From: a bacterium
Lineage (GTDB): Bacteria; Desulfobacterota; Binatia; HRBIN30; CADEER01
Reading direction: 5' to 3'
Length of the DNA: 64,000 bases
Assembly (NCBI GenBank): GCA_030430165.1
Contig: JAUIGL010000002.1
Span: forward strand, 1 to 64,000
Shown here piece by piece: positions 41,501-50,036 of this stretch (positions are counted from its first letter, which is position 1; each line of letters opens with the position of its first letter). The position numbers and the translations under genes are program-made. The notes beneath the pieces were generated by a model. That model did not search any database. It was not told the origin of the DNA and saw only the letters and a program-made list of their open reading frames with translations.

Positions 41501-42413
41501 GCTGAGCCGCAGTATCCTCGAAGGACGGCGCCGCCGCGACCACTTCGCGCACCGTGAGAATTCCCGGCCGCTCGCCGAGCTTGGTGTCGAGCGCAAGGTG
41601 CGACGACAATGGAACCACGCGTCTCTGTCCGCTGGCTGACATCAGGTACTCGACCAGCTGCCGCGCTCTCGCCGAGTCGGCGGCGCTGCGGTGAATGGCG
41701 ACGGTCGTCGGCAGCAGGACGGCACCGGTGCCGTCCTGGTCTGGGATCAGAATGCCGATGTCGAAGCCGGACTCGCGACCGGCGAACGCGTCGGCGCCGC
41801 TGAGAACGCCGATCGGAGGTCCCTCGCCTGCAACCGCGGCGAGCACTTCCCCTTCGTCGTTGGCAAACACCGCTCCGCCGACCGCGAGGTCCTTGAAGAA
41901 CGCGGTGGCCGGCGCCGGTCCGCGCGCGACGAAGAGCGTCGCCGCATGCCAGGCGGCGGAAAGACTGGACGGGCGCGCCAGCACCATGCGTCCGACGTAG
42001 CGCGGTAGAAGAATGTCCTCGAAACGAGTCGGCACGGCGTCGGCATCCACCCGCTTGCGGTCGTAGGCGATGACGCGCACGTCGGCGGTCACCGCCAACC
42101 AGCGCCCGCTCGAATCGACGAACTGCCCGCTGCGCTTGCGGCGCAGCTCGTCCGGCAACTCGGCCAGCTCCCCGGCGTTGGCGAGCGCGATGGTCGTCGC
42201 CGGGTTGGCGCTCCACAGAACGTCGAACTCCTTGGGCGGCGGCGCTGCGGCATCGAAGCGCGTTACGGCGAGCGCAGTTCCAGTCTCACGCTCGAAGTCG
42301 GCGAGCGCGGGGCGCGCAACCTTGCGGTTGATCGAGACGGCCACGTCGAGCTTGGGTTCGGGGGTGCAGGCGCTGAAAAGGGATAGGGCTACGGCGAGAA
42401 AGATGCGTGACAT
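41463..42413 (-). CDS. Extracellular solute-binding lipoprotein (iron-type ABC family)
   Basis: A 316-residue protein with a lipoprotein signal (MSRIFLAVALSLFSAC, Cys16). VSINRKVARPALADFERETG, EFDVLWSANPATTIALANAG, YDRKRVDADAVPTRFEDILL and VEYLMSASGQRRV are typical of periplasmic-binding fold class II proteins related to Fe(III)/spermidine-type receptors. No permease or ATPase gene is adjacent, so the transporter partner and ligand are unknown. It is convergent with the orphan ParB gene. Confidence 0.8.
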   Translation of the reverse strand: MSRIFLAVALSLFSACTPEPKLDVAVSINRKVARPALADFERETGTALAVTRFDAAAPPPKEFDVLWSANPATTIALANAGELAELPDELRRKRSGQFVDSSGRWLAVTADVRVIAYDRKRVDADAVPTRFEDILLPRYVGRMVLARPSSLSAAWHAATLFVARGPAPATAFFKDLAVGGAVFANDEGEVLAAVAGEGPPIGVLSGADAFAGRESGFDIGILIPDQDGTGAVLLPTTVAIHRSAADSARARQLVEYLMSASGQRRVVPLSSHLALDTKLGERPGILTVREVVAAAPSFEDTAAQLSSVRQALADLR

Positions 42414-42449
42414 TGGTTCGAAAGGTAGCCGCTGTGGGGTTGGGGAGAT

Positions 42450-42545
42450 AGTCGGCCAAAGAATCGCCTGACGGCGATTCGGCCAAAGCGCCGCGCTGCG
42501 CCGCGTCCAAAGCGCGACTTCGCTACGCTCGTCGCGCGGCCAAAT
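42450..42545. repeat. Punctuated hairpin array C
   Basis: AATCGCC-TGAC-GGCGATT and GCGCGAC...GTCGCGC hairpins, with a weaker palindrome between, are separated by CGGCCAAAG, GTCCAAAG and CGGCCAAA. These spacers are the inverse of the TTTGGCC/TTTGGAC spacers in arrays D and E. It lies between the solute-binding and TPR genes. Confidence 0.7.
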
Positions 42546-42644
42546 GGAGGGTCAGGGCGCCGGGGTTTTCATGGTGGGCTGGGCACCGTACGCTACAGTA
42601 GTGCGTCGTCGGAGGGCGTAGCCCGGACGGGAGTGAGAATCAAA

Positions 42645-42995
42645 ATGCCAACAACGGAAGATTTGTACGATAAGGCGGTGGATTACGTTGCCGACGGCGA
42701 TCTCGATGCGGCGGTTGCGGCGTATCGCGCGGCGCTCGACCAGGATGCGGAGTTTGCCGATGCCTGGGAAGGGTTGTCGATGGCGTTGGCGGATCAGGAG
42801 AAGTACGACGAGGCGCTGGAGGCGGCGCACAAGGTGGTCGAGCTGACGCCGGACGAGCAACTCGCCTATACCAACCTGTCGCGCATCTACATGCGCGCCG
42901 ACCAGATCGAGAAAGCCGAGGAGTGGGCGGCCAAGGCGCGGGTTCTCGATTGGAAGCGACAGCTGTCAGAATCCGACGGCGAAGGGAACGATTGA
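42645..42995 (+). CDS. TPR-repeat protein
   Basis: A 116-residue protein made of about three tetratricopeptide repeats: YDKAVDYVADGDLDAAVAAY, ADAWEGLSMALADQEKYDEA and LAYTNLSRIYMRADQIEKAE. TPRs mediate protein binding. ATG 42645 is used; a GTG at 42633 is in frame. The DUF971 gene starts 4 bases after the stop, so the two are probably one transcript. No partner can be named. Confidence 0.8.
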   Translation: MPTTEDLYDKAVDYVADGDLDAAVAAYRAALDQDAEFADAWEGLSMALADQEKYDEALEAAHKVVELTPDEQLAYTNLSRIYMRADQIEKAEEWAAKARVLDWKRQLSESDGEGND

Positions 42996-42999
42996 ACCG

Positions 43000-43326
43000 A
43001 TGACGACCGCCGGCCAAGTGACGCCGACCGAGGTCCATCGTCGGGTCGAGGAGCGCGAGCTCGGCGTCGAGTGGAGCGACGGACACAGCGGCAGCTATTC
43101 GTTCGACTACCTGCGCGGCTGGTGTCCCTGCGCCGCCTGCCAGGGGCACGGTCGCGGCAAACACTTCGTCGAGGGACAGAACAGCGACCTCGACAAAATC
43201 TCGTTGGTCGGCAACTACGCGCTGCAGATGCACTGGGGCGACGGCCACGAGACGGGCATCTACAGCTACTCATACCTGCGCCAGCTGTGCCCGTGTGCCG
43301 AGTGCGGCGGCAAGCAGGACAGCTGA
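43000..43326 (+). CDS. DUF971 domain protein
   Basis: A 108-residue protein. DUF971 (the N-terminal domain of gamma-butyrobetaine hydroxylases) is shown by LGVEWSDGHSGSYSFDYLRG, followed by WCPCAACQGHG, and by NYALQMHWGDGHETGIYSYS, followed by YLRQLCPCAECGG. Two C-x-C-x2-C clusters (C42/44/47 and C97/99/102) suggest metal binding. Bacterial stand-alone DUF971 proteins are often linked to Fe-S assembly, but the exact role is unclear. It is coupled with the TPR gene upstream. Confidence 0.85.
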   Translation: MTTAGQVTPTEVHRRVEERELGVEWSDGHSGSYSFDYLRGWCPCAACQGHGRGKHFVEGQNSDLDKISLVGNYALQMHWGDGHETGIYSYSYLRQLCPCAECGGKQDS

Positions 43327-43357
43327 GCAGGCAGCACTCCCCTGTTTGTAGCGCCGG

Positions 43358-44281
43358 TTAGCGCGCCGGCGCGAGTGCCTGATACAGCACCGCGACGTCT
43401 CCAAGGATCGCTGCGCGTAGCCGGGAGCGTACGAAGTCGCGGTAGACTTCGGTGCGTATGCGCAGCGGCCGACCAGCGGGCCCACAGACCGACTCGGCGC
43501 CGAAGTAGCCACCGGGACCGTTGGCGCAGTCGAGCTCGCCCCGGTCGTAGACGGGCACGTTGTAGCGACCGAAGAATTCCCCGTCTTCGGGATCGACCCA
43601 GAACAAGCTCTTCCAGGTGACCGCGGCAGCTCCCGGAACCGGCTCGGCGATCGCTGTGCGAGTCCCATCCGCGACTCGTTGCAAGAGCTCGACGACTGCA
43701 GGATGTGCGCGGGCCATTTTTTCGGCCTCGCCGCAGATTCCCGCTTTATCCAGGTCGGCCCAGACTTGCGGATCGGTCTTCGGATAGTCGTCGACCTCGT
43801 CCTTGATGACGAAGCCGCCGCGTTCGAGGCCCATCCCCGGGGCGCGCGGACCGTGATAGGCGGGCACGACGTGCGCCGGTACGGTGACATCCTCGACGTA
43901 GTGGAGCACGCGACCGATGAGCTCGAAGCGGTCGTTACCGGCGGCCGCGGCGAGCTCCTCGGCGACCGACCTGAACAGCGGAACCAACGACATCTCGGCG
44001 ATCCGCCAGTAGGGCGCCGAGTCGATGGATCGATTGACGAAGTGCCAATTGACGAGGCGGGTCCAGCTGGCGCCGTCCTCGGCGCGGCTGGCCGCCGCAA
44101 TCGCCAGCCAACCCGCGTCTGCGATAGCGACGACGCGCCGGTCCCCGCTCTCGCAAGCGCGGAACGTCTCCACCGCACGAGCGGCGATAGTTTCGTGGAT
44201 GTGAGGATCGTAGGCCGGCGCAGTCGACGGTACCGAGCAGAGTACGAAGAGGGCGGCGGTGAGGAGTTGGCGGCGGCTCAT
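43358..44281 (-). CDS. Secreted phospholipase C / P1-nuclease-like protein
   Basis: A 307-residue protein with a cleavable signal peptide (RRQLLTAALFVLCSVPSTAPA, cut near AYDPH). HIHETIAARAVE and RVLHYVEDVTVPAHVVPAYHG match the helical zinc-dependent phospholipase C/S1-P1 nuclease fold, where His and Asp/Glu residues bind a trinuclear zinc site. Four Cys in the C-terminal part (CGEAEK, CANGPGGY, CGPAG) may form disulfides. The substrate is unknown. It is convergent with the DUF971 gene. Confidence 0.65.
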   Translation of the reverse strand: MSRRQLLTAALFVLCSVPSTAPAYDPHIHETIAARAVETFRACESGDRRVVAIADAGWLAIAAASRAEDGASWTRLVNWHFVNRSIDSAPYWRIAEMSLVPLFRSVAEELAAAAGNDRFELIGRVLHYVEDVTVPAHVVPAYHGPRAPGMGLERGGFVIKDEVDDYPKTDPQVWADLDKAGICGEAEKMARAHPAVVELLQRVADGTRTAIAEPVPGAAAVTWKSLFWVDPEDGEFFGRYNVPVYDRGELDCANGPGGYFGAESVCGPAGRPLRIRTEVYRDFVRSRLRAAILGDVAVLYQALAPAR

Positions 44282-44294
44282 CGTTCCAGGACTT

Positions 44295-44921
44295 CTATTC
44301 GGGTTCGTGTTCCCAGACGTCGGGCATAAGTAGGCGGCAGACGGAGATCAGCTCGGCCTCGACTTCGTCGAAGCCGAGCTTTCCGGTCGTGGCCAACATG
44401 AACGCGCCTAGCAGGTAGCGGAACAGTACCGTCTGCAGAATCGCGCCGTTGGCCGGCTCGAGGTTGCCGAGAACGCTGCCCAGGACCCCGGAGATGATGT
44501 TCTCGATCTCTTCGTATGTATCGAATACCGCAGGGTCGCTCGACGACAGGTTGCCGATGCAGCTAGCCAGAACCTTTTCGCTGGCGCCGGCGATCGTGGT
44601 GAATCGTCGACAGAGCGATTCTATCCTGTCTCCGATCGTGCGCCCGCCCGGTGGGTTGTTACGGAGGTGCGCAATCAGGTTGCGCCCGGCAGCGAGCGTC
44701 ACTTCAGCGAGGAGATGCTCGCGCGAGGTGTAGTACCGGTACAGGGTGGTGCGCGATACCCCGGCCGCAGCTGCCACCGATTCCATCGAGACCTCGGAGC
44801 GGCCGGCCGCAATGAGGCCGAGAGTGGTGTCGACGATCTCACGGCGTTTCCGCTGCTGCGCCGGGCTGATTCGCCGCCGGAGAACCTGGATCTCGGAATT
44901 CTCTGACATCGGTGTACGCAT
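44295..44921 (-). CDS. TetR-family transcriptional regulator
   Basis: A 208-residue regulator. The N-terminal HTH is RREIVDTTLGLIAAGRSEVS, then MESVAAAAGVSRTTLYRYYTSREHLLAE. The C-terminal helical domain would bind a ligand. ATG 44921 has GAGTGG upstream; ATG 44909 and an extension to 44984 are alternatives. It is divergent from a cytochrome P450 gene, with a perfect 16-bp palindrome between, so it probably represses that gene and itself. Confidence 0.88.
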   Translation of the reverse strand: MRTPMSENSEIQVLRRRISPAQQRKRREIVDTTLGLIAAGRSEVSMESVAAAAGVSRTTLYRYYTSREHLLAEVTLAAGRNLIAHLRNNPPGGRTIGDRIESLCRRFTTIAGASEKVLASCIGNLSSSDPAVFDTYEEIENIISGVLGSVLGNLEPANGAILQTVLFRYLLGAFMLATTGKLGFDEVEAELISVCRLLMPDVWEHEPE

Positions 44922-44952
44922 TTCACGCCACTCAGGTCGCTGCAACATGAGT

Positions 44953-44968
44953 TGACACAGCTGTGTCA
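44953..44968. promoter_or_regulatory. TetR operator candidate
   Basis: TGACACAGCTGTGTCA is a perfect 16-bp palindrome in the 71-base gap between the divergent tetR-like and P450 genes. It overlaps a TTGACA -35 box (44952-44957) for the P450 gene. Confidence 0.75.
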
Positions 44969-44992
44969 CCTGCCGTATCACCAAGTCTTCTC

Positions 44993-46210
44993 ATGGATCA
45001 AGTTCCTCCTGACGATCTCTCCTCGACGCTTCAGGCCGCAGCCGTCGGCGGCGGTCTAGAGCTCACCGATTGGCGCCTTCCTGGCATAGAGTTACACCAG
45101 ATGCTCGATCGCCTGCGCGAGCTCGGCCCTCTGGTGCGCATTCGCTTCGGTGGCTCGCCGGCGTGGCTGACCACATGCGAAGATACGCTTGCCGCCGCCT
45201 TCAGGGACGCCGAGAGCCTGCCTCCTCCACTTGTATACAGGGCGGGCATCGAGCCGTTGATCGGTGAGACGTTCCAATCCATGGACGGTGAACGGCACCG
45301 GCTGTTCCGCCGCCTGGCCACGCCGTCGTTCCGCCCGCGCGCGCTCGACAGGCTGGACGACACGATCTTTGTCGAAGTTGCCCACGAGCTCATCGATCGC
45401 TTCGCGGACGATGGCCACGCCGACCTCGTTCGCCAGTTTTCCGAGAAGTACCCGCACATCGTAATTGCTCGCCTGCTCGGGTTGCCGCGTGACGAAGAGG
45501 ACCGCTTCGCGAGTTGGGTCGTCGGCATTCTGGACTTCTCCGGGAACCCGACGCGCGCCGTCCAGTGTCGCGACGAGCTTTGGACTTACCTCGACCCGGT
45601 CATCGAAGACCGTCTGGCCAAGCCGCGCGACGATGTGATTTCCCATCTACTGCACGCCGACGAAGATGGCGTGCGTATGACCTCTGCGCAGGTGAAGTCA
45701 CACGTGGCCTTGATGTTCAGCGCAGGCGCGGCGACCACCCACGATTCGATCGGGAATCTGATCTACGGCGTCGCGTCGAGCGACGGCTGCTGGGAGCGTC
45801 TGCGCGCCGAGCCGGAGCTTCGTCGAGGGGCTATCGAAGAGGCACTTCGGTGGGAAGCGGCGATTTCGTTCCTACCGCGTTTGACCCGACCCGATCGATC
45901 GATCGAGCTTGCGGGCACGACCATCGAACCCAGCACCTTCGTGATCATGGGGATTGCCGCCGCCAACCACGATCCCGCCGTGCGCGAGAACCCGCACGCG
46001 TTCGACATCATGCGTCCACCAGACCGCACGATGACGTTTGGCTACGGGGAACGCAGTTGCCCGGGTATGCACCTGGCGAAGAAGGAGATCCGGGTCACCC
46101 TGGACGCATTGCTAGAGCGGCTTCCCGGTCTCCGGCTCTCCGACCCGGAAGCCGCCGCCCCATGTGGCACGATCTTCCGCCACCCCGAGCTGTTGGAGGT
46201 TTCTTTCTGA
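44993..46210 (+). CDS. Cytochrome P450
   Basis: A 405-residue soluble bacterial P450. The heme ligand is C356 in FGYGERSCPGMHLAKKE, and the K-helix ExxR is EEALRWE (E283, R286). The I-helix reads FSAGAATTHDS: the usual acidic residue before Thr (AGxE/DT) is Ala here, which could change oxygen activation. It has no membrane anchor and no adjacent ferredoxin or reductase gene; a ferredoxin-like gene lies at 47727. ATG 44993 begins downstream of the operator. The substrate is unknown. Confidence 0.92.
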   Translation: MDQVPPDDLSSTLQAAAVGGGLELTDWRLPGIELHQMLDRLRELGPLVRIRFGGSPAWLTTCEDTLAAAFRDAESLPPPLVYRAGIEPLIGETFQSMDGERHRLFRRLATPSFRPRALDRLDDTIFVEVAHELIDRFADDGHADLVRQFSEKYPHIVIARLLGLPRDEEDRFASWVVGILDFSGNPTRAVQCRDELWTYLDPVIEDRLAKPRDDVISHLLHADEDGVRMTSAQVKSHVALMFSAGAATTHDSIGNLIYGVASSDGCWERLRAEPELRRGAIEEALRWEAAISFLPRLTRPDRSIELAGTTIEPSTFVIMGIAAANHDPAVRENPHAFDIMRPPDRTMTFGYGERSCPGMHLAKKEIRVTLDALLERLPGLRLSDPEAAAPCGTIFRHPELLEVSF

Positions 46211-46419
46211 CGACGCCGTGGCGGTGAGGCACATCGTCTTGGTGATCGATCGGCGATCGCTGAACGCGCTGAGGCCGGTGCGCGCACACCGTCCGGCGAG
46301 GAGAAACTGCGCCCGGGGTCGTACGAAATCCGGTCTGGTGCCGGAATGTCATACCTTTCCTCGATCTTGGGACACGAGCGGCTGAGGCATGTTGACGGTC
46401 ACTGGGAGGAACGACAACC

Positions 46420-47583
46420 GTGACCAAGACCAATCCTACCAACCTGGTTTTCGCGCTAGTCGGCGTGCTGGTAGCCGCGCTCGCCTTCGCCCTTGCCTCC
46501 CCGCCCTTCGGTTACACGGCCGCCGCTTGGCTGGTTCCCGGCATTCTGCTCGTCACTGCGCGCCGGCTGTCGATCCGCAAGGCCTTCGAGGCAGGTCTGC
46601 TATTCGGCCTGGTTTCGACGACGCTGGTCGGGCGCTGGTTGCCGCAGACGCTCACCTCGGGTCTCGATCTTTCGCCGCTACAGGGAAGCCTGCTGGTCTA
46701 CGCGACGATGCTGGTCACCCTGGGAATCCCCGCCGGGGTGATGAGCGCGGGCTACGCCTGGGCCTCGCGGCGTGTCGAGCCGCGCGACCTGCCGATCATC
46801 GGTGCGACATTCTGGCTGTGCGCCGAGTGGATCGCATGCTGGGCGTGGGGCGGTCCGACCCTCGGTCACAGCCAGTTCCGCGCGCTCTGGCTGATCCAGA
46901 TCGCCGACCTCGGCGGTGCATTCGCCGTGTCGTTCGTCGTCGCCCTCGTCAGCATCTCGGTCGCCGAGGTTTGCTCGCGTCTGCTGAGCCGCGAGGTCGG
47001 GTTCGGCACCGCGCTGCAGTCACTGAGCCTGTCGGTGGCGACCTTGGCGGTCACGTTCTTCTACGGTTCCAATGCGCAGAGCACGCACGGGTTTGACCCA
47101 GTGACGCCGTTGGCGGTCGCCGAGCATCCAGTCGTTCCGGCTGGGGTCTCGGCGTTGGAACGCCCGCAGCTGCAGCTGCGCCAGGTGTCGACGATCGGCG
47201 CGACCGGGATGCGAGTGAGCCCGCTGCTCTGCGAACACGTTCGCGATCGCGAGCTGGTCCACGACCTGGCGCGGCAAGGAGCAGACGTTCTCATCAATCA
47301 CTGCCGCGATCGCGAGCTCGGCGAGCCCGGCGGGGCCGCCGATCAGCTGCACCTGGCGACCGCGGTGCTGCGATCGGTCGAGGCGCGGCGAACCCTGGTG
47401 CGATCGAACGGGCGACACGCGGAGCTGATCGCAGCGACCGGAGAAACCCGCCGGCAGCCACCCAAACACTACGCACCGGGTGCGATGTCGGCTCCGACGA
47501 CTCACTACACGCGCTGGGGCGACTACTGGATTCTCAGCGGACTCGGCCTGTGTCTGATCGTCATCGGCCGCGGCCGCAGGTAG
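46420..47583 (+). CDS. Apolipoprotein N-acyltransferase-like membrane protein, catalytic part shortened
   Basis: A 387-residue protein. Six or so N-terminal membrane helices match Lnt (AFALASPPFGYTAAAWLVPG, GGPTLGHSQFRALWLIQIAD). The C-terminal nitrilase part is short: SPLLCEHVRDRELVHDL keeps the region of the catalytic Cys, and LHLATAVLRSVEARRTLVRS, WGDYW and a last helix follow. The segments that carry the catalytic Glu and Lys in Lnt are missing between ~residues 225 and 255. Normal Lnt is ~500 residues. It may be an inactive or altered paralogue. The start is GTG 46420 with GGGAGGAACG upstream. Confidence 0.75.
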   Translation: MTKTNPTNLVFALVGVLVAALAFALASPPFGYTAAAWLVPGILLVTARRLSIRKAFEAGLLFGLVSTTLVGRWLPQTLTSGLDLSPLQGSLLVYATMLVTLGIPAGVMSAGYAWASRRVEPRDLPIIGATFWLCAEWIACWAWGGPTLGHSQFRALWLIQIADLGGAFAVSFVVALVSISVAEVCSRLLSREVGFGTALQSLSLSVATLAVTFFYGSNAQSTHGFDPVTPLAVAEHPVVPAGVSALERPQLQLRQVSTIGATGMRVSPLLCEHVRDRELVHDLARQGADVLINHCRDRELGEPGGAADQLHLATAVLRSVEARRTLVRSNGRHAELIAATGETRRQPPKHYAPGAMSAPTTHYTRWGDYWILSGLGLCLIVIGRGRR

Positions 47584-47602
47584 GCCGGGGCTTCAGACTT
47601 TA

Positions 47603-47685
47603 TTCTCGCGCAGAGGCGCCGAGGACGCAGAGGGGTTTCAGGTTGCGGAGCCCTCTCTGCGGGCTCTGCGGCACTGCGCGAGGAA
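47603..47685. repeat. GCAGAGG-type inverted repeat element
   Basis: TTCTCGCGCAGAGGCGCC and GAGGACGCAGAGGG are followed, after ~15 bases, by the inverse CCCTCTCTGCGGGCTCTGCG and GCACTGCGCGAGGAA. The words GCAGAGGCG/GAGGACGCAGAGG repeat at about 9-10 bases. It has the same design as the CAGATT and CGGATG families. Confidence 0.65.
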
Positions 47686-47726
47686 ATCTCGGCAAACCCA
47701 GAGCCCGGATGCTTCGATAGCGGGCC

Positions 47727-48242
47727 CTACTTCGCCCAGCCCATCGCCTGGCGGTCTTCCTTGGTCATTTTTTCGCGGATGCGCGACCCCTGGCCCAGGT
47801 GGCGCACGCTCTTCGAGCCGCCGTCGGAGAAGTATTCTTCGTACGCCTTCGCCGGGACGTGCGGCTCGGGCTTGTTGTCGCCGATCTCGACGCCGAGCAG
47901 CTGCTCGACGAAATCGGTGTTGTACATCCGCACAGCGTCGTAGTCGGTCAGCAGAGCGCAGACCTCGACGCAAATGAAACAGCCGATGCACTCCTGAAAG
48001 CGATCTTGCACCGGCGACAGACCGCGTCCGGGCAGACTCGCCTCCGGCAGATATTCAATACAGCCGACCGGACAGAACTCCGGGCACTTGCCGCACGGAT
48101 AGCAGAGGTTGACGTCCATGAAGGCTACCTGGCGCGGCCGCTTCTTCTTCTCGGCGATCTCCTCGGGAAACGGAGCCTCCGGAATGCGATCCTCTTTGAG
48201 TCGACGGATGATTAGCTCGACGGCTTCGGCATCGGACGCCAT
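47727..48242 (-). CDS. 4Fe-4S dicluster ferredoxin-type protein
   Basis: A 171-residue protein with two iron-sulfur motifs: C47-x2-C50-x2-C53-x3-C57-P (CYPCGKCPEFCPVGC) and C85-x2-C88-x2-C91-x3-C95 (CIGCFICVEVCALLTD). Long N- and C-terminal extensions surround them (C-terminus SVRHLGQGSRIREKMTKEDR). It likely transfers electrons for a redox enzyme. The nearest candidate in this window is the P450, but they are not in one operon. An ATG at 48242 opens the gene. Confidence 0.8.
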   Translation of the reverse strand: MASDAEAVELIIRRLKEDRIPEAPFPEEIAEKKKRPRQVAFMDVNLCYPCGKCPEFCPVGCIEYLPEASLPGRGLSPVQDRFQECIGCFICVEVCALLTDYDAVRMYNTDFVEQLLGVEIGDNKPEPHVPAKAYEEYFSDGGSKSVRHLGQGSRIREKMTKEDRQAMGWAK

Positions 48243-48436
48243 GGTCAGTTCCTTTTATCTGTGGAAGGTCGAAAAACTCGGGTGTTTCGGTAAAGCGGGG
48301 ATCGTGCCTCTAGCCGCCTCGGACTGCAAGAGCAGGTGGCGCGTTGGATACTCTGGCTTCACGGCTGTGCGTCCCGAACTGGCGGAACGGTTGCTCTCGC
48401 AAGGGCGATGGATCCCGCGGGCGCTCCTCGGCTCAC

Positions 48437-48543
48437 TTTCTATCCACAGATTACGCAGATTGCGCAGATTTGGGATTCAGGCTTTCCGCAGTCTGAATCG
48501 CTGAGCTCCAATCGGCGAAATCTGCGTAATCTGTGGATAAAGA
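48437..48543. repeat. Gene-less CAGATT-type inverted repeat element (E2)
   Basis: CTATCCACAGATTACGCAG followed by ATTGCGCAGATTTG, then ~35 bases, then the inverse CGAAATCTGCGTAATCTGTG followed by GATAAAG. The ends match the GxxExxY cassette at 6486-7011, but only ~40 bases lie between. It sits between the ferredoxin and pectinacetylesterase-like genes; the rest of 48243-48651 shows no gene. Confidence 0.75.
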
Positions 48544-48651
48544 AGAACCCACCCTGATTGGCGCTGACAGTGATCGGGCTTTCTTCCGCTCGGGCGGTTG
48601 GTTAGGCTCGGCCGAATTTGCTTGCGACCTTTTCTGGAGGGGGATCGACCG

Positions 48652-49797
48652 ATGAGATTGAAGTCTTTGGCAGCGGCGTTGCTGCTGGGCGCGGTAGTGT
48701 TCGGGTGTGGCGACGACGACGACGCGAACGGGGGCGAGGCTGGCCTGGTCGAGCAGCTCGAGGCGGCCGGTCTCGGCCAGTATCTCGGCGGCGACTTGCC
48801 GACGCCGACCCAGCTCGGTGACTGGCTGCGCTACGAGTTTCCGGTGACCGACGGCGGGCCGCAGTGCATCTTCGGTACCGAGTACGTCGTCTACGTACGG
48901 CCCGGGACCAACGACAACGTGTTGTTCTACCTCGAGGGTGGCGGCGCCTGTTGGAACGACGAAACCTGTTTCGGCAACAGCGGTCTCGGTGCCAAGACGA
49001 CATCGGAGCCGTTCGGCGGCGAGCCGCCGACCTTCGCCGGCATTCTCGGCAGGGGCCCGGGCAACCCCATCGACGGCTGGAACGTCGTCTACGCCCCCTA
49101 CTGCGACGGCTCGGTGTTTTCGGGCGACAACGTCGCCGAGTACGACAGCGGCACGGCGTATCACTTCGGCCAGATCAACATTTCGGCGGCGATCGACGTG
49201 ATGCGTGAGAACTATCCCGATCCGGAGACGATCATGGTGAGCGGCAGCAGCGCCGGCGGCTACGGAACCTATCCGGGCTACGGCAACATGCGCGTCGCCT
49301 ACCCCGACGAATTCATCTACGTGCTCAACGACTCGGGCCCGGGCCTGCAGAACAACGACGACCCGGCCTCGATTGCCGAGCGGCGCGAGAATTGGCGATT
49401 CGAGGAGTTCATCGTCGACGGCTGCACCGACTGCTCCGAGCAGCCGTCCTATCTGACCGACTGGGCGCTCGACAACGATCCGGACACGGTTGCCGCTCTG
49501 TTCAGTTACCAGCGCGACTTCGTGATCTCCGACTTCCTGATGGTCGAACGGGACGAATACCGCGACCTGCTGCTCGACGTTTCCGGCGCGATCACCTCGC
49601 GCCACCCGGATCGCTTCAAGCGCTTCCTGGTCGAAGGCGAGGCGCACACCATCCTGCTCGGCGCCGGCGTCTCGCCCAACGGCCCGATCGGCACCGAGGG
49701 ATTCTTCAACACCCTCGAGATCGACGGAGTACTGCTGCCGGACTGGATCGCCGACTTCGTCAGCGACGGCCCCGACTGGCGCGATTTGGTGGAGTAG
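48652..49797 (+). CDS. Pectinacetylesterase-family lipoprotein
   Basis: A 381-residue lipoprotein (MRLKSLAAALLLGAVVFGC, Cys19, then GDDDDANGG). The PAE/Notum fold is shown by NVLFYLEGGGACWNDETCF, WNVVYAPYCDGSVFSGDN and the nucleophile motif IMVSGSSAGGYGTY (Ser ~199). A late VEGEAHTILL supplies a likely His. The family removes acetyl or acyl groups from polysaccharides or proteins; the substrate here is unknown. ATG 48652 has GGAGGGGG upstream. A hairpin at 49801 follows the stop. Confidence 0.85.
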   Translation: MRLKSLAAALLLGAVVFGCGDDDDANGGEAGLVEQLEAAGLGQYLGGDLPTPTQLGDWLRYEFPVTDGGPQCIFGTEYVVYVRPGTNDNVLFYLEGGGACWNDETCFGNSGLGAKTTSEPFGGEPPTFAGILGRGPGNPIDGWNVVYAPYCDGSVFSGDNVAEYDSGTAYHFGQINISAAIDVMRENYPDPETIMVSGSSAGGYGTYPGYGNMRVAYPDEFIYVLNDSGPGLQNNDDPASIAERRENWRFEEFIVDGCTDCSEQPSYLTDWALDNDPDTVAALFSYQRDFVISDFLMVERDEYRDLLLDVSGAITSRHPDRFKRFLVEGEAHTILLGAGVSPNGPIGTEGFFNTLEIDGVLLPDWIADFVSDGPDWRDLVE

Positions 49798-49800
49798 ATG

Positions 49801-49885
49801 GCCAGCGGGCTGCGCCCGCTGGCGGGATCTGGGAGCTAGGATCTGGGATCTGGGGGCGGTAGGCGGCTACGCCGCCCCTTTTCCC
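49801..49885 (+). terminator. Hairpins following the pectinacetylesterase-like gene
   Basis: GCCAGCGGGC-TGC-GCCCGCTGGC (49801-49823) is a perfect 10-bp stem right after the stop. GGCGGC-TAC-GCCGCC (49862-49876) is followed by CCTTTTCCC. Between them is a short tandem run of GGATCTGGGA words. Either hairpin could end transcription. Confidence 0.5.
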
Positions 49886-49925
49886 TGCTCCGATGGGTCT
49901 GACCCGCCCGAACCAGAAAACCTGA

Positions 49926-50031
49926 CCCCCCCGCTTGGACGCGCCGCCCCAGCGGCGCTTTGGCCGCTGTCGGCAAAGCCGACGCTTTGGCCGCGCGCGA
50001 CAGCGCGCTTTGGACCAGCCGGTGCCCTAGT
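49926..50031. repeat. Punctuated hairpin array D
   Basis: TTGGAC, then GCGCCGC-CCCA-GCGGCGC, TTTGGCC, GTCGGC-AAA-GCCGAC, TTTGGCC, GCGCGC-GACA-GCGCGC, TTTGGAC. Array E at 50712-50812 has the same order with slightly different stems and loops. The two arrays bracket the toxin-antitoxin pair in direct orientation. Confidence 0.85.
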
Positions 50032-50036
50032 CGTCG

